64,000 nucleotides of DNA from Corynebacterium sp. zg-331 (GCF_014267345.1 NZ_JACMYD010000004.1:1-64000); one strand, 5' to 3'; counted from the first letter of the stretch, positions 32,572 to 43,496 are shown. Notes: generated by a model not told the origin, from the sequence alone. Numbers and translations: made by a program.

Positions 32572-34773
32572 CTAGGCGATGCCTTCGCGCTGCTTGAACT
32601 CGCGGCGGCGGGCGTGCAGGATCGGTTCGGTATACCCGGCGGGGGATTCCGTTCCCTTGAGGATCAGATCCTTGGCGGCCTGGAAGGCAAGGGAATAGTC
32701 ATAGTCCCGCGACATAGGCAGATAGGCGGCGTCGCCCTCGTTCTGCTTGTCCACCACCACGGCCATGCGCTGGAGAGAATCCACCACCTGCTCCTCGGTG
32801 ATGACTCCGTGGCGCAGCCAGTTGGCCAGCAGCTGGGAGGAGATGCGCAGCGTGGCGCGATCCTCCATGAGGTCCACGTTGTGGATGTCGGGAACCTTGG
32901 AGCAGCCGATGCCCTGCTCCACCCAGCGCACCACGTAGCCCAGGATGGACTGGCAGTTGTTGTCCACCTCTTCCGCGATTTCCGCCGCGGACCACGAGGG
33001 GTTCTGTGCCACCGGGACGGTGAGCAGATCGGCGAAGGTATCGCGGCGGCCCACAGTCACGAGTCGCTGCTGCACCGCACGAACGTCCACCTTGTGATAG
33101 TGGGTGGCGTGCAGCGTGGCGGCGGTAGGGGAGGGCACCCAGGCGGTATTGGCGCCCTCGTGCAGCTGGCCAATCTTGTTTTCCACCATCTCCGCCATCA
33201 TTTCGGTCTTGGCCCACATGCCCTTGCCGATCTGGGCGCGCCCGGATAGCCCGCGCTCCAGCCCGGCGTCCACGTTGTTGTCCTCATAGGCTTGCTTCCA
33301 CGGAGCGGTTTGCATGTCGGCCTTGCGCACCATCGCCCCGGCTTCCATGGAGGTGTGGATTTCGTCGCCGGTACGGTCGAGGAAGCCGGTGTTGATGAAG
33401 GCCAGGCGGTGGGTAACGGCTTGGATGCAGGCGTCGAGGTTGGCGGAGGTGCGTCGCTCCTCGTCCATCACACCGACCTTGAGCGTATTGGGCTTTAGGC
33501 CCAGCAGCTGCTCGACGCGGCTGAAGAGTTCGTCGGTGAAGGCGACCTCCTGCGGTCCGTGCTGCTTGGGCTTGACGATATAGATGGAGCCGGTCACGGT
33601 GTTGCGCAGGGGATTGTCCTTGCGGGTTCCCGGGATGGCGCAGGCCGCGGTGATCACGGCATCCATGATGCCCTCGTAGATCTCCTTGCCGTCGATGAGG
33701 ATCGCCGGGTTGGTCATCAGGTGTCCCACGTTGCGCACCAACAGGGTGGAACGCCCCTTAAGTACGGTCTGCGAGCCGGTACGCGAGATGTAGGTACGAT
33801 CCGGATTCAGCGCGCGGGTGAAGGTCTTATCGCCTTTGGTCACCTCCTCCTTGAGGGTGCCGGTATTGAGGCCGAACCAGTTGCGGTAGCCCAGGGTCTT
33901 ATCGGTGGCATCCACCGCGGCCACGGAGTCCTCGAAATCGATGATGGTGGAGGTGGCGGCCTCGAGGACGATGTTTTCCACCCCGGCGAGGTCCGTCTTG
34001 CCCACCGGGGAGGTGGGGTTAATGCGGATGTCGATGTGCAGGCCGTTGTTGTACAGGATGATGGAGGAGGGATCGCCGAAGTCCCCCACGAATCCCTTGT
34101 ACGCCTTGGGGTTCTTCAACGGGATGCACTCGCCGTCCACGCGGGCGCACAGGCTACCGCGCACCACGCTGTAGCTCTCCACGTCGGCGTGGCTGGCACC
34201 GTCGAGCGGCACGACCTCGTCGAGGAAGGCCCGGCCCCAGGCGATGACGCGGGAGCCGCGCACCGGGTTATAAGGACCCGAGCGCTGCGCGCCGTTGTCC
34301 TCGGGGATGACGTCGGTGCCGTAGAGGGCGTCGTAGAGCGAGCCCCAGCGTGCATTGGTGGCGTTGAGGGCAAAGCGGGCGTTGAGCACGGGCACCACTA
34401 GCTGGGGGCCGGCGATCTCGGAGAACTCGGGGTCGGTGTCGTCGGTGCGGATCTCGGCCTTCTCGGGCACGGGTTCCAGGTAACCGATGGACCGCAGGAA
34501 CTCCTCGTGCTCCTTCGGGTCCGGCCGGCCGGGGTGGGTGCGGAAGTAGTCGTCGAGCTGGCGTTGCAGCTCCTCGCGGCGTGCCAAGAGTTCCTTGTTG
34601 CGTGGGGTAAGGTCCGCCACGATGGCTGCGAATCCCTGCCAGAACTCCTCCGCGTCCAGCCCGATTTCGGGCAGTACTTCTTCGACGAGGAAGTCGTAAA
34701 GGACACGGGCAACGTCCATTCCGGCGACCTGGACGCGGTCGTCCTGCGTGCTAAGAGCCGTGGTCGTGGGCAT
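32572..34773 (-). CDS. aceB: Malate synthase G
   Basis: A 733-residue malate synthase of the G type, condensing glyoxylate with acetyl-CoA to malate in the glyoxylate bypass. Typical core regions are [72 protein letters not shown] and [12 protein letters not shown]. glutamicum calls its G-type enzyme aceB, of similar length. The ATG at 34773 follows GAGGAG by 7 nt; an upstream in-frame extension of 22 codons is less likely. Divergent from aceA. Confidence 0.95.
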   Translation of the reverse strand: MPTTTALSTQDDRVQVAGMDVARVLYDFLVEEVLPEIGLDAEEFWQGFAAIVADLTPRNKELLARREELQRQLDDYFRTHPGRPDPKEHEEFLRSIGYLEPVPEKAEIRTDDTDPEFSEIAGPQLVVPVLNARFALNATNARWGSLYDALYGTDVIPEDNGAQRSGPYNPVRGSRVIAWGRAFLDEVVPLDGASHADVESYSVVRGSLCARVDGECIPLKNPKAYKGFVGDFGDPSSIILYNNGLHIDIRINPTSPVGKTDLAGVENIVLEAATSTIIDFEDSVAAVDATDKTLGYRNWFGLNTGTLKEEVTKGDKTFTRALNPDRTYISRTGSQTVLKGRSTLLVRNVGHLMTNPAILIDGKEIYEGIMDAVITAACAIPGTRKDNPLRNTVTGSIYIVKPKQHGPQEVAFTDELFSRVEQLLGLKPNTLKVGVMDEERRTSANLDACIQAVTHRLAFINTGFLDRTGDEIHTSMEAGAMVRKADMQTAPWKQAYEDNNVDAGLERGLSGRAQIGKGMWAKTEMMAEMVENKIGQLHEGANTAWVPSPTAATLHATHYHKVDVRAVQQRLVTVGRRDTFADLLTVPVAQNPSWSAAEIAEEVDNNCQSILGYVVRWVEQGIGCSKVPDIHNVDLMEDRATLRISSQLLANWLRHGVITEEQVVDSLQRMAVVVDKQNEGDAAYLPMSRDYDYSLAFQAAKDLILKGTESPAGYTEPILHARRREFKQREGIA

Positions 34774-35238
34774 CGGGGAACTCCTCAATGATCTGGCGAA
34801 CGAATGGAACAGCGACGTGATTGCCGCTTGGGGGATCATCGTATGTGCGTGGCGTCACTATGGAAAGCGGCTCGGGGATTTTTTCCTCGGGCTACCCCCG
34901 GTCCGATCGGGAACGGGGAGTGCGGGCGGCGGGGGTAAAGCGACAGCTTTCTGGAGGGATACTATGCCGCCTGACGGGCGGTTTTGTGATCTGTGGCGCG
35001 GGGTGGCGCGGGGGTAATATGGGGCGCTGGAACTAACATCATTCGGCTCTTTCTCTTCTGTTCTGCTACCCCCGTTGCGAAAAATATTGACCGGAATCAT
35101 TGACGCGGGCCCTTGATCCTGCCATTCTGTGAATCACGCCACCAGATGTGGTGTGAAGGGTTCGCCTCTCAAAGTCATGGCGAGGCGTGCCCGGCAGTAC
35201 CCCGCTTTTCAAGACCGACGAAGGAAGTTGGTGTGATT
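34774..35238. promoter_or_regulatory. aceB-aceA divergent regulatory region with repeated RamA-like G/C tracts
   Basis: This 465-bp gap holds no convincing gene. Short runs matching the RamA pattern (A/C/T-G4-6-T/C or A-C4-5-A/G/T) recur: ACCCCCG at 34894-34900, CGGGGGT at 34930-34936, CGGGGT at 34999-35004, CGGGGGT at 35009-35015, and ACCCCCG at 35068-35074. A GlxR-like dyad lies at 34844-34859. RamA, RamB and GlxR control aceA/aceB in C. glutamicum, so acetate-responsive control is expected here. Confidence 0.6.
34844..34859. promoter_or_regulatory. GlxR/CRP-like site upstream of aceB
   Basis: TGTGC-N6-TCACT matches the GlxR consensus TGTGA-N6-TCACA except at the outer base of each half. 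It is about 70 bp upstream of the aceB start, a position that would fit cAMP-GlxR control of the glyoxylate genes as known in C. glutamicum. Confidence 0.5.
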
Positions 35239-36534
35239 ATGACCGCTACCGGCCAGGCCCGTACAACCGAAGAAATTCAGAAGGATTGGGATGAAAACCC
35301 CAGGTGGTCTGCGATTCAGCGCGACTACACGGCTGAGCAGGTAGCCAAGCTCCAGGGTACCGTGGTGGAGGAGCACACCCTGGCGCGTCGCGGTGCCGAA
35401 ATCCTCTGGGAGGGCATCAACAAGGGTGGCGGCGAGTACATCAACGCCCTCGGCGCGCTCACCGGTAACCAGGCCGTGCAGCAGGTGCGCGCGGGCCTGA
35501 AGGCCGTGTACCTCTCCGGCTGGCAGGTCGCGGGCGACGCGAACCTTTCCGGCCACACCTACCCGGACCAGTCCCTGTATCCGGCCAACTCCGTGCCCCA
35601 GGTGGTGCGTCGCATCAACAACGCCCTCCTGCGCGCGGACGAGATCGCCCGTGTGGAGGGCGACGACTCCGTGGATAACTGGCTCGTCCCCGTGGTCGCG
35701 GACGCCGAGGCGGGCTTCGGCGGCGCCCTCAACGTCTATGAGCTGCAGAAAGCCATGATCGCCGCGGGCGCGGGCGGCACCCACTGGGAGGACCAGCTCG
35801 CCTCCGAGAAGAAGTGTGGTCACCTGGGCGGCAAGGTGCTCATCCCCACCCAGCAGCACATCCGCACCCTCTCCTCGGCCCGCCTGGCGGCCGACGTCGC
35901 CAACGTGCCCACCGTGATCGTGGCCCGCACCGACGCCGAGGCTGCCACGCTGCTGACCTCCGACGTGGACGAGCGCGACCACGAGTTCCTCACCGGCGAG
36001 CGTTCCGCCGAGGGCTACTACTACGTCAAGAACGGCCTGGAGCCCTGCATCGCCCGTGCCAAGAGCTTCGCCCCCTATGCCGACCTGATCTGGATGGAGA
36101 CCGGTACCCCGGATCTGGAGCTGGCCAAGAAGTTCGCCGAGGGCGTGCGCTCCGAGTACCCGGATCAGCTCCTGGCCTACAACTGCTCGCCCTCCTTCAA
36201 CTGGTCTGCGCACCTGGAGGCGGACGAGATCGCCAAGTTCCAGAAGGAACTCGGCGCCATGGGCTTCGTGTTCCAGTTCATCACGTTGGCCGGTTTCCAC
36301 GCCCTGAACTACTCCATGTTCGATCTCGCCCACGGTTACGCCCGCAACGGCATGACCTCGTTCGTGGACCTGCAGAACCGGGAGTTCGAGGCGGCCAAGG
36401 AGCGCGGCTTTACCGCCGTCAAGCACCAGCGCGAGGTCGGTGCGGGCTACTTCGATGCCATCGCTACCACGGTGGATCCGAACTCCTCTACCACCGCCCT
36501 CAAGGGTTCCACGGAGGAGGGACAGTTCCACTAG
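35239..36534 (+). CDS. aceA: Isocitrate lyase
   Basis: A 431-residue isocitrate lyase that splits isocitrate into glyoxylate and succinate. The catalytic loop is [17 protein letters not shown] with C193; Mg-binding and substrate regions include [19 protein letters not shown] and [10 protein letters not shown] possible GTG start at 35233 is only 5 nt from AAGGAAG, whereas ATG 35239 is 11 nt away; either gives a normal protein. The long in-frame extension to 35113 is not supported. Followed by a hairpin terminator. Confidence 0.95.
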   Translation: MTATGQARTTEEIQKDWDENPRWSAIQRDYTAEQVAKLQGTVVEEHTLARRGAEILWEGINKGGGEYINALGALTGNQAVQQVRAGLKAVYLSGWQVAGDANLSGHTYPDQSLYPANSVPQVVRRINNALLRADEIARVEGDDSVDNWLVPVVADAEAGFGGALNVYELQKAMIAAGAGGTHWEDQLASEKKCGHLGGKVLIPTQQHIRTLSSARLAADVANVPTVIVARTDAEAATLLTSDVDERDHEFLTGERSAEGYYYVKNGLEPCIARAKSFAPYADLIWMETGTPDLELAKKFAEGVRSEYPDQLLAYNCSPSFNWSAHLEADEIAKFQKELGAMGFVFQFITLAGFHALNYSMFDLAHGYARNGMTSFVDLQNREFEAAKERGFTAVKHQREVGAGYFDAIATTVDPNSSTTALKGSTEEGQFH

Positions 36535-36597
36535 TCCATGAGGCGGCGGGCCGCGATTGGCCTTGTGCCGTGGTCATGATGTGTGACGGTGTATGAC

Positions 36598-36631
36598 CAG
36601 TGCGTGGGCGGCAATCGCCGCCCACGCACTG
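36598..36631 (+). terminator. Hairpin terminator after aceA
   Basis: Perfect 15-bp arms CAGTGCGTGGGCGGC (36598-36612) and GCCGCCCACGCACTG (36617-36631) with an AATC tetraloop, followed by AGTTGCTTT. Placed 64 bp after the aceA stop and 39 bp before the next start. Confidence 0.75.
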
Positions 36632-36670
36632 AGTTGCTTTGAGGACGCCAGACGCGAGAAAGAAGAAGAC

Positions 36671-37168
36671 ATGACGCAGTTCATTCCCACCGCCGATCTG
36701 GTGGATATCATCGGCGAATCCGTGCGCAGCTGCGATACGCAGTTGCGCACTATCGGTGGCCGCACGCAATTTTGCGGCAGAATCACCACGATTCGCTGCT
36801 TCCAGGACAACGCCTTGGTCAAGCGGATCCTCAACGAGGAGGGGGAGGGGGGCGTGTTGGTCATCGACGGCGATGCCTCCGTGCACACCGCGCTCGTGGG
36901 CGATCTCATCGCCGCCGCGGGGCGAGATCACCACTGGTCCGGCGTGATCGTCTATGGGGCGGTGCGCGATTCCGCGGTCATCGCCCAGCTGGACTTCGGC
37001 TGCAAGGCCCTGGGTACCAACCCGCGTAAGTCCAGTAAGGACGGCACAGGCGAGCGCGACGTCACCGTGCACTTCGGTGGCGTGGACTTTGTGCCCGGCC
37101 ACTACGTCTATGCGGATGCGGACGGGGTGGTAGTCACGGAGAAGCCTATTATTCCCCCGCAGGAGTAA
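36671..37168 (+). CDS. RraA-like protein (RNase E regulator/4-hydroxy-4-methyl-2-oxoglutarate aldolase family)
   Basis: A 165-residue single-domain RraA fold protein. Family stretches are [58 protein letters not shown] (with GxxRD) and [12 protein letters not shown]. The family includes regulators that bind RNase E and metal-dependent aldolases for 4-hydroxy-4-methyl-2-oxoglutarate or oxaloacetate decarboxylation; actinobacterial members are often annotated either way. A weak GAAAGAAGAAG precedes ATG 36671. Its 3' end overlaps the opposing DUF402 gene by 20 bp. Confidence 0.8.
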   Translation: MTQFIPTADLVDIIGESVRSCDTQLRTIGGRTQFCGRITTIRCFQDNALVKRILNEEGEGGVLVIDGDASVHTALVGDLIAAAGRDHHWSGVIVYGAVRDSAVIAQLDFGCKALGTNPRKSSKDGTGERDVTVHFGGVDFVPGHYVYADADGVVVTEKPIIPPQE

Positions 37169-37688
37169 GCCGTACCTCCGGGGCCCAGGTGAGCGTCACC
37201 CCCTGGGCCTTAAGCCACTCCTCGGGATTCTCGCCGTGGCGGCTGCTCCCGGCCACCGCGGCGACGGTGGCGCGCATAGCCAGCTCGGCCTCCGCAGAAC
37301 CGATGAGCCCAGCGTGGGCAGCGGCGGCGAGTTCGTCGAGGTCGAGTACTTCCACGGGGGCGGGTGGATTGCTCACCAGATCCACGTAGAGATCCCGGGT
37401 ACGCCACAGACCGCCTTGGCGGGTGATAGCGGCGACGTCGATGTAGAGGTGCTGCCGAGTTTCTACACCGGGGCGGAAGTGAAAGATATTAGCGCGCAGA
37501 TTCCAGGCCGGCAGCAGCCAGGACTCCAGGTAACCGAAGCGGGGGTGATCGGCCCCGCGGGCCATATACAGGCCAAAATCGGTGACGCGAAAGCGATCCA
37601 CGCGGCGCGGGAATCCCTTGGGATCGACGTTGACGCTGGTCTGAAGATCGAAGGTTTCCTGCTTGATGGGATGGAGATCCGTCGTCAT
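37149..37688 (-). CDS. DUF402-domain protein
   Basis: A 179-residue protein with DUF402 features in the middle: [20 protein letters not shown], then ANIFHFRPG and [41 protein letters not shown]402 proteins such as Ntdp/YtlR-like members are nucleotide phosphatases in other bacteria; the role here is unknown. It overlaps the start of a secreted-protein gene's stop (4 nt), so both are in one transcript, and converges with the RraA-like gene. Confidence 0.75.
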   Translation of the reverse strand: MTTDLHPIKQETFDLQTSVNVDPKGFPRRVDRFRVTDFGLYMARGADHPRFGYLESWLLPAWNLRANIFHFRPGVETRQHLYIDVAAITRQGGLWRTRDLYVDLVSNPPAPVEVLDLDELAAAAHAGLIGSAEAELAMRATVAAVAGSSRHGENPEEWLKAQGVTLTWAPEVRLTPAGE

Positions 37689-38401
37689 AGCGCGTGCTTC
37701 GGCGGTGCTTCGCGAGCGGGGCGCGGGTTGTTCACGATCCCGGCGGTGGGGGCGTAGGAGCAGGTGCCCTCCTGGGTCTTCACGGAGCCGGTAATCACGG
37801 CCACGATGGTGCCCGTTCCCGTATCGGCGGTGCCGGATAGGGTGGCTGGTCCTTGTGGGTTGATGCCGTGGTTGCCCAGCGGCGTCGTTCCTGCAGTCAG
37901 AGTGGTGAGGTTGAACCAGTGCACGGCCATGTTCTTTTGTTCTGCGGCGGCCGCGGCGGTGCCCAGGCCGGTGAACAGGAAGGTGGTCTGGCCCTCGCTC
38001 GCGCCGGGAGCGGGGATCTGCGCCGGGCCGGGTACCCCGATGGCGGTGCCCACGGAATTAAGCTGGCCTCCGATGCAGTTTCCGGCCACGGTGGGCCAGT
38101 AGAACTGGGCGAAGTGGGGGGCATCGTCGGGCAGGGCCACCGCCCCCTTGGAGTCGGCGGTTCCCTCGTAGAAATCGGCGGCCGCGCGGATCGCGGAGGC
38201 GAGGTCCGCGGGCAACCAGGGTTGAGCGGCGAAGCTGCGGGCCTGCTGCACCTGCTGTTGGCTCGGGAGAAAGAGGGGCCCCTCCGGTAGCGGCGGCACG
38301 GGGAGGGTGAGCGCCCCGGCGGTGGGGGCACCCAAGGCGAGACCGAGTGCGGCGATTGCGCCGGTGAGACCGGCGGCAAGGCGGCGACGGGGGAGCGACA
38401 C
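37685..38401 (-). CDS. Secreted protein of unknown function
   Basis: A 238-residue exported protein. From the GTG at 38401 the N-terminus reads MSLPRRRLAAGLTGAIAAL, then a hydrophobic core ending in APTAGA, a signal peptide with a likely AxA cut. GGAAGG lies 10 nt before this GTG. A TTG at 38431 would add ten residues and is less convincing. The mature part contains PHFAQFYWPTVAGNCIGGQ, HWFNLTTLTAGTT and single cysteines near both ends that could form a disulfide. Resembles corynebacterial and mycobacterial secreted proteins without assigned function. Confidence 0.75.
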   Translation of the reverse strand: MSLPRRRLAAGLTGAIAALGLALGAPTAGALTLPVPPLPEGPLFLPSQQQVQQARSFAAQPWLPADLASAIRAAADFYEGTADSKGAVALPDDAPHFAQFYWPTVAGNCIGGQLNSVGTAIGVPGPAQIPAPGASEGQTTFLFTGLGTAAAAAEQKNMAVHWFNLTTLTAGTTPLGNHGINPQGPATLSGTADTGTGTIVAVITGSVKTQEGTCSYAPTAGIVNNPRPAREAPPKHAL

Positions 38402-38606
38402 GAGGCGGAAACCTTCCGGTGGGGAAATCAACTATTGTCACTCTAGTATCGCGATGGCCGTTTGTCTCCCCTGGGGTGAGTGCGGGCGAGGAGTGGGATC
38501 AAGCGCCCCGGTGATGAGGGCCGAACGTGACGTGCGTCGGTGCCGCGCAGGGAGTAACCTTTCTTCAGTTCACCAATTTCCCTTTTGTGCTAGGAGTACC
38601 CCCGTA

Positions 38607-40520
38607 GTGAGCCACCCAGAGTTCCGTAACGTCGCCATCGTCGCGCACGTGGATCACGGCAAGACCACCCTTGTTAATGCCATGCTGGAGCAGTCCGGCG
38701 TCTTTGGCGAGCATGAGGAGGTCGCCGATCGCGTGATGGACTCCGGCGATCTGGAAAAGGAAAAGGGCATCACCATCCTGGCCAAGAACACCGCCATCCG
38801 CCGCAAGGGCTTGGGGAAGGACGGCGACGACCTCATCATCAACGTCATCGATACCCCCGGTCACGCGGACTTTGGTGGCGAGGTGGAGCGCGCGCTGTCC
38901 ATGGTGGACGGGGTGGTGCTGTTGGTGGATGCCTCCGAGGGACCACTGCCGCAGACCCGCTTCGTGCTGGGCAAGGCGTTAGCGGCCACAATGCCCGTGA
39001 TTATCCTGGTGAATAAGACCGACCGCCCGGACGCCCGGATCGATGCCGTGGTGGAAGAATCCCAGGATCTGTTGCTGGAGCTGGCGGCGGGCTTGGATGA
39101 CCCGGAGGCCGCCGCCGCGGCCGAGCAGCTGCTCGATCTGCCGGTGCTCTATGCCTCCGGCCGAGAGGGCAAGGCCTCCACCGTTAATCCTGGCGATGGC
39201 AACGTCCCGGATGCTGAGGACCTTCAGGCGCTCTTCGACGTGATCTACGACGTGCTGCCCGAGCCTACTGCTACCCTGGATGGCCCGCTGCAGGCCCACG
39301 TGACCAACCTGGATTCCTCGTCCTTCCTGGGACGCATCGGCCTGGTGCGCATTCACTCCGGCGCCCTCAAGAAAGGGCAGCGGGTGGCCTGGATCCATTA
39401 CGACGAGGAGGGCAACCAGCACGTTAAGGACGTCAAGATCGCGGAGCTGCTGCGCACCGAGGGCGTCAATCGCGTGCCCACCGACGAGGTGATCGCCGGG
39501 GACATTGCGGCGGTGTCCGGCATCGACGACATCATGATCGGCGATACGCTGACGGATCTGGACAATCCAGTGGCCCTGCCAAGGATCACCGTGGACGAGC
39601 CGGCGATCTCCATGACCATCGGCGTGAATACCTCGCCCATGGCGGGCCGCGGCGGCGGGGATAAGCTCACCGCCCGTCTGGTCAAGGCGCGCCTGGACCA
39701 AGAACTCATCGGTAACGTGTCCATCCGCGTGTTGCCCACCGAGCGCCCCGATGCCTGGGAGGTGCAGGGTCGCGGCGAGATGGCGCTGTCCGTGCTGGTG
39801 GAGACCATGCGCCGCGAGGGCTTCGAGCTGACCGTGGGCAAGCCGCAGGTGGTCACCCAGACCATCGACGGCAAGCTCCACGAGCCCTACGAGATCATGG
39901 TGATCGATATTCCCGCCGAGCACCAGGGCGCGGTCACCCAGCTCATGGCGGCACGCAAGGGGCAGATGCAGGCGATGGACACCACGCCGGGCTCGGACTG
40001 GATCCGCATGGAGTACCGCGTTCCCGCTCGTGGCCTGATCGGCTTCCGCACCACCTTCATGACGGAGACACGCGGCACCGGCATCGCCAACTCCTATTCC
40101 GACGGCATGGATCTCTGGGCGGGGGAGATCAAGGATCGTCCCAATGGCTCCCTGGTGGCGGATCGTTCCGGGCAGGTCACCGCCTACGCCCTGACGCAGC
40201 TGGCGGATCGCGGTGATTTCTTCGTGGAGCCGGGTGCGGAGACCTACGAGGGCATGGTCGTGGGGGCTAATAACCGGGACGAGGACATGGACATCAACAT
40301 CACCAAGGAGAAGAAGCTGACGAACATGCGCTCGGCCACCGCCGACGCTACCGTCACGCTCGCCAAGGCGCGCACGCTTTCCCTGGACGAGGCGATGGAG
40401 TTCTGCGGCAGCGACGAGTGCGTGGAGGTAACCCCCGACGTGTTGCGCGTGCGCAAGGTGGTGCTCGGCGCCACGGAGCGTGGCCGCGCCCGCGCCCGCG
40501 AGAAGGCGCGCAACAAGTAG
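38607..40520 (+). CDS. typA: Ribosome-associated GTPase TypA/BipA
   Basis: A 637-residue translational GTPase. G motifs are [19 protein letters not shown] (P-loop), the switch region [27 protein letters not shown], and NKTDRP. The C-terminal EF-G-like domains end with the BipA-specific region ([16 protein letters not shown]). It acts in 50S maturation and stress adaptation. The GTG start at 38607 gives the same length as C. glutamicum TypA; TAGGAG lies about 10 nt upstream. The 175-bp gap before it carries the divergent promoter region and no gene. Confidence 0.95.
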   Translation: MSHPEFRNVAIVAHVDHGKTTLVNAMLEQSGVFGEHEEVADRVMDSGDLEKEKGITILAKNTAIRRKGLGKDGDDLIINVIDTPGHADFGGEVERALSMVDGVVLLVDASEGPLPQTRFVLGKALAATMPVIILVNKTDRPDARIDAVVEESQDLLLELAAGLDDPEAAAAAEQLLDLPVLYASGREGKASTVNPGDGNVPDAEDLQALFDVIYDVLPEPTATLDGPLQAHVTNLDSSSFLGRIGLVRIHSGALKKGQRVAWIHYDEEGNQHVKDVKIAELLRTEGVNRVPTDEVIAGDIAAVSGIDDIMIGDTLTDLDNPVALPRITVDEPAISMTIGVNTSPMAGRGGGDKLTARLVKARLDQELIGNVSIRVLPTERPDAWEVQGRGEMALSVLVETMRREGFELTVGKPQVVTQTIDGKLHEPYEIMVIDIPAEHQGAVTQLMAARKGQMQAMDTTPGSDWIRMEYRVPARGLIGFRTTFMTETRGTGIANSYSDGMDLWAGEIKDRPNGSLVADRSGQVTAYALTQLADRGDFFVEPGAETYEGMVVGANNRDEDMDINITKEKKLTNMRSATADATVTLAKARTLSLDEAMEFCGSDECVEVTPDVLRVRKVVLGATERGRARAREKARNK

Positions 40521-40552
40521 CGTTGGGCCTGGGTGCGCTAGCCTGGTTGTGC

Positions 40553-42121
40553 GTGAGCCTCGTGAATAAACACAAGCGTGCGGTGGCAGCCTCGGTGATG
40601 GCGTGTGTGCTCGCGGGCTGCGCGGCTAACCCCAGCCCGCCCCCGGTGGAGGACGTCCGCGAGGCGACCACCACCGCCGCTCCATCCCGTTCCGCGCGGG
40701 AGGAACCCGCGCGGACGTCGTTGAGCGTGGGGATCGATCCCCTGCGCAATGGTTTTAACCCGCACCTCCTGACGGACTCCACTCCTTTCGTGGAGGCCTT
40801 GGCCGACCTGGTATTGCCCTCCGTCTTTGTGGCCGGTGCGCCCAATCCGGATCTGGTGGTCTCCGCAGAGCAGATCGAGCCCGCCGCGCCGGGGGCGGCG
40901 CAGACGGTGCGCTACGTGCTCACCTCGGAGTCCCAGTGGTCCGACGGCACCCCGGTCGGCGGTAACGACTTCGTGTATCTCTGGCAGTCCATGCGCACCA
41001 CGCCGGGGGTGCTCGGGGAGGCGGGTTATCGGGCGATCGCGGATGTGCGCATTACCGGAGGCGGTAAGACCGTGGAGGTGGACTTCTCCCAGCCGGTAGC
41101 CCAGTGGCAGGGGCTGTTTAGCCACCTCTTGCCCGCGCACCTCATGCAGGGCAAAGATTTTGCGCGCGGAATGCGCGAGACCATTCCGGCCTCGGCGGGG
41201 CGCTACATGGTGCGCGCGGTGGATCGCGCCCGAGGCACGGTGGAACTCAGCCGCAACGATCGATTCTGGGGCAGCGACCCGGCGGCGACCGAGCTGCTGA
41301 TCTTCCGCCCCGTGCGCGGCACCACCGAGGGGGCCGATCAGCTGCGCAGCCAGCAACTGAGCTACCTGGACATCACTCCGGCGGAAACCTCCGTTCAGGC
41401 ATTCTCCCTGGTGCCGGGAAGCCGCTTGCACACCACGGATACGGGCCGGGAGTTAGCGCTCACCGCCTCCGTGGACTCGCCCACCCTCGGTGATGTCGCC
41501 CTGCGCGAGACGCTGTTCGGGCTGATCGACGTCCCAGCCCTGGCCCGCCTGGCGGCGGGGCGCAGCGCGGACGTGGCGGTGCCGGAGCACCGGGTGCCGG
41601 AAGTAGCCGAGGAGAAGATCGAATTACTCCGGCAGCGCGCGGCGGCCCAGCCGTTGCGCCTGGCTGCGGACCCCACCGATGGCGTGGCCGCGGCCGCTGT
41701 GCGCGGCCTGGCCGATAGTCTGGTGCGGCTGGGGGTACCGGCCCATGCAGTCAACATGGATCTTGACGAGGTCGCGGCGCGGGGCCTTGGCGAGGGCGAG
41801 GTGGACGCCGTGGTATCGTGGCGCGCTGCGCAGCCGGATGGGCTGGAGGCCGCCGGCAGGTACGCCTGCCCGGAAGGGGTGGCGCGCGGGAGTAACCTCT
41901 CGGGGTACTGCTCCCCACGGACCCAGGACGTGGTCAATGCCGTGCTGGCGGGTCGGGAATCCCCCGAGGTTCTGCGCGCGGTGGAGGATAACGAACACCT
42001 CAGCGTGCCCTTGTTGCGGGAAACGCACCTGATGGTGGCGGGGCCCGAGGTAGACGGCTTGCCCGAGGCTCCTGAGCAGTGGCAGGGGTTGGCAACGGCG
42101 GCCCGGTGGACGAAGCGATGA
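40553..42121 (+). CDS. ABC transporter family substrate-binding lipoprotein (OppA/DciAE-like, orphan)
   Basis: A 522-residue SBP_bac_5 lipoprotein. Lipobox LAGC after the AVAASVMACV signal; family segments are DPLRNGFNPHLLTDSTPFVE, SQWSDGTPVGGNDFVYLWQS and ASAGRYMVRAVDRARGTVEL. The second lobe is diverged. GTG 40553 lies 8 nt after a TAGCCT box and is my choice; GTG 40562 is the alternative. No permease or ATPase is adjacent. Synteny with typA and mshB is characteristic of corynebacteria. It overlaps mshB by 4 nt. Confidence 0.82.
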   Translation: MSLVNKHKRAVAASVMACVLAGCAANPSPPPVEDVREATTTAAPSRSAREEPARTSLSVGIDPLRNGFNPHLLTDSTPFVEALADLVLPSVFVAGAPNPDLVVSAEQIEPAAPGAAQTVRYVLTSESQWSDGTPVGGNDFVYLWQSMRTTPGVLGEAGYRAIADVRITGGGKTVEVDFSQPVAQWQGLFSHLLPAHLMQGKDFARGMRETIPASAGRYMVRAVDRARGTVELSRNDRFWGSDPAATELLIFRPVRGTTEGADQLRSQQLSYLDITPAETSVQAFSLVPGSRLHTTDTGRELALTASVDSPTLGDVALRETLFGLIDVPALARLAAGRSADVAVPEHRVPEVAEEKIELLRQRAAAQPLRLAADPTDGVAAAAVRGLADSLVRLGVPAHAVNMDLDEVAARGLGEGEVDAVVSWRAAQPDGLEAAGRYACPEGVARGSNLSGYCSPRTQDVVNAVLAGRESPEVLRAVEDNEHLSVPLLRETHLMVAGPEVDGLPEAPEQWQGLATAARWTKR

Positions 42122-43020
42122 GGAGGACGCGAGTGGATGTCTTGCGGGGAAAGAGCGTGGTGGCGGTGCACGCCCACCCAGATGATGAGGCGATCTGGAC
42201 GGGTGGGGCCTTGGCCCGGCTGGCCCGCCTGGGCGCAGAGGTGACTGTGGTCACCTGCACGCTGGGGGAGCACGGCGAGGTGATCGGCCGCCCCTACGGA
42301 AACCTGGTGGCCGAGCGGGCGGATCAGCTCGGCGGGTTCCGCATCGCAGAGCTGCGCGAATCCCTGGCGCGCCTGGGGGTACGGGGGGAGTTTTTGGGCG
42401 CCGCAGGAAAATATCGGGACTCCGGGATGGCGGGCACCCCGGCCGCGGCGCACCCGCGGGCCTTTACCGCCTCCGGCGACGACGCGGTGGACGACCTCGT
42501 GGGGATCCTGGAACGACTGCGCCCCGACCTACTCATGACCTACGGCCCCGATGGCGGCTACGGACACCCGGATCATATTCGCGCTCACCAGATCGCCCAT
42601 GCTGCGACCCGTCGGGTTCCGGTACCGGGTATCGCGTGGGCCGTGACCCTGGACTCGGAGCTTCAGGCGGGCCTGGCCGCCATCGAGACCATTCCCTCGG
42701 GATGGCGTCGGCCCCGACCCGGGGAGATCGCGGCGGTGGATCGCGCGGAGGTGGCGCTCACGTTGACGGCGGGGGAGATGGCCGCCAAGGCCGCGGCCAT
42801 GCGCGCGCACGCCACCCAGTTGTGGCTGGCCGACGGCTCCGTGAGCGAGACCAACCCGTGCGCGGCCTATGCCACGGTGCGACACCCTGGCCCGGCCGCG
42901 CACGTTTTTGCTCTCTCCAACCTCATTGCCCAGCCCCTGACGTGGCGGGAGCACTACGCGGTGGGGTGCGGTGAGATCGCCCTCGGGGGTCGGCGCTGGT
43001 GGGAAGATGATGGTCGATGA
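42118..43020 (+). CDS. mshB: GlcNAc-Ins deacetylase MshB (mycothiol biosynthesis)
   Basis: A 300-residue LmbE-like zinc deacetylase. Zinc ligands and catalytic Asp are in VAVHAHPDDEAIWTGGALAR (His20, Asp23) and in GYGHPDHIRAHQIAH. It removes the acetyl group from GlcNAc-inositol in the mycothiol pathway, the main low-molecular-weight thiol of actinobacteria. ATG 42118 overlaps the lipoprotein stop. Its stop overlaps the next small membrane-protein gene. Confidence 0.9.
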   Translation: MRRTRVDVLRGKSVVAVHAHPDDEAIWTGGALARLARLGAEVTVVTCTLGEHGEVIGRPYGNLVAERADQLGGFRIAELRESLARLGVRGEFLGAAGKYRDSGMAGTPAAAHPRAFTASGDDAVDDLVGILERLRPDLLMTYGPDGGYGHPDHIRAHQIAHAATRRVPVPGIAWAVTLDSELQAGLAAIETIPSGWRRPRPGEIAAVDRAEVALTLTAGEMAAKAAAMRAHATQLWLADGSVSETNPCAAYATVRHPGPAAHVFALSNLIAQPLTWREHYAVGCGEIALGGRRWWEDDGR

Positions 43021-43412
43021 GTGATCGACGCTTCACCCGCACCGATTTCTCCTGCGGCGAGGCGGCCCTGGGGTTGTTCTGGCTAGCGCTGGGCGCGCTG
43101 CTCTCGGTGGTCCTCGAAGTGATCTACCTGGGTACCTGGATCGCGCTGCCCGGCGGGGCCAGGGTGGCCTTTCCTTATACGATACTGGTGGCCTTTGCCT
43201 TCAACCGGGTGCTCAGCCGCACGGCGCTCTTGTGGACGCGCAATGCCGCGGTGGCCGGGATACCCCTGTGGACGTGGTTGCTGGGCTACGTCGCCCTGAC
43301 CGCATGGGTGGCCATGAGCGGGGATCAGCTGGTGGGGAATAATATTCGCAGCATCGCGCTGCTCATCGCGGGAATGGCCGGAGGCGGTTGGCCGCTGGTG
43401 CTGCGGAGGTGA
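43017..43412 (+). CDS. Small four-TM membrane protein
   Basis: A 131-residue protein with four hydrophobic helices (starting LGLFWLALGALLSVVLEVIY, then FPYTILVAFAFNRVL, LWTWLLGYVALTAWVAM and IALLIAGMAGGGWPLVL). It has no recognisable enzymatic motif. It starts in an ATGA overlap with mshB, so both are expressed together, a neighbourhood conserved in corynebacteria. Function unknown. Confidence 0.8.
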   Translation: MSDRRFTRTDFSCGEAALGLFWLALGALLSVVLEVIYLGTWIALPGGARVAFPYTILVAFAFNRVLSRTALLWTRNAAVAGIPLWTWLLGYVALTAWVAMSGDQLVGNNIRSIALLIAGMAGGGWPLVLRR

Positions 43413-43496
43413 CATACTAGGCAGTTGTCACTGCTTTCCGGCGTTGCCCCTGGCGGAGCAGCGCCTGTTTCCCGTAACTGGAGTACCCGATACACG

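Noticed and set aside
34998..35238. Extra small gene in the aceB-aceA gap
   Set aside because: Short frames lack ribosome sites and protein-like composition; regulatory function explains the gap better.
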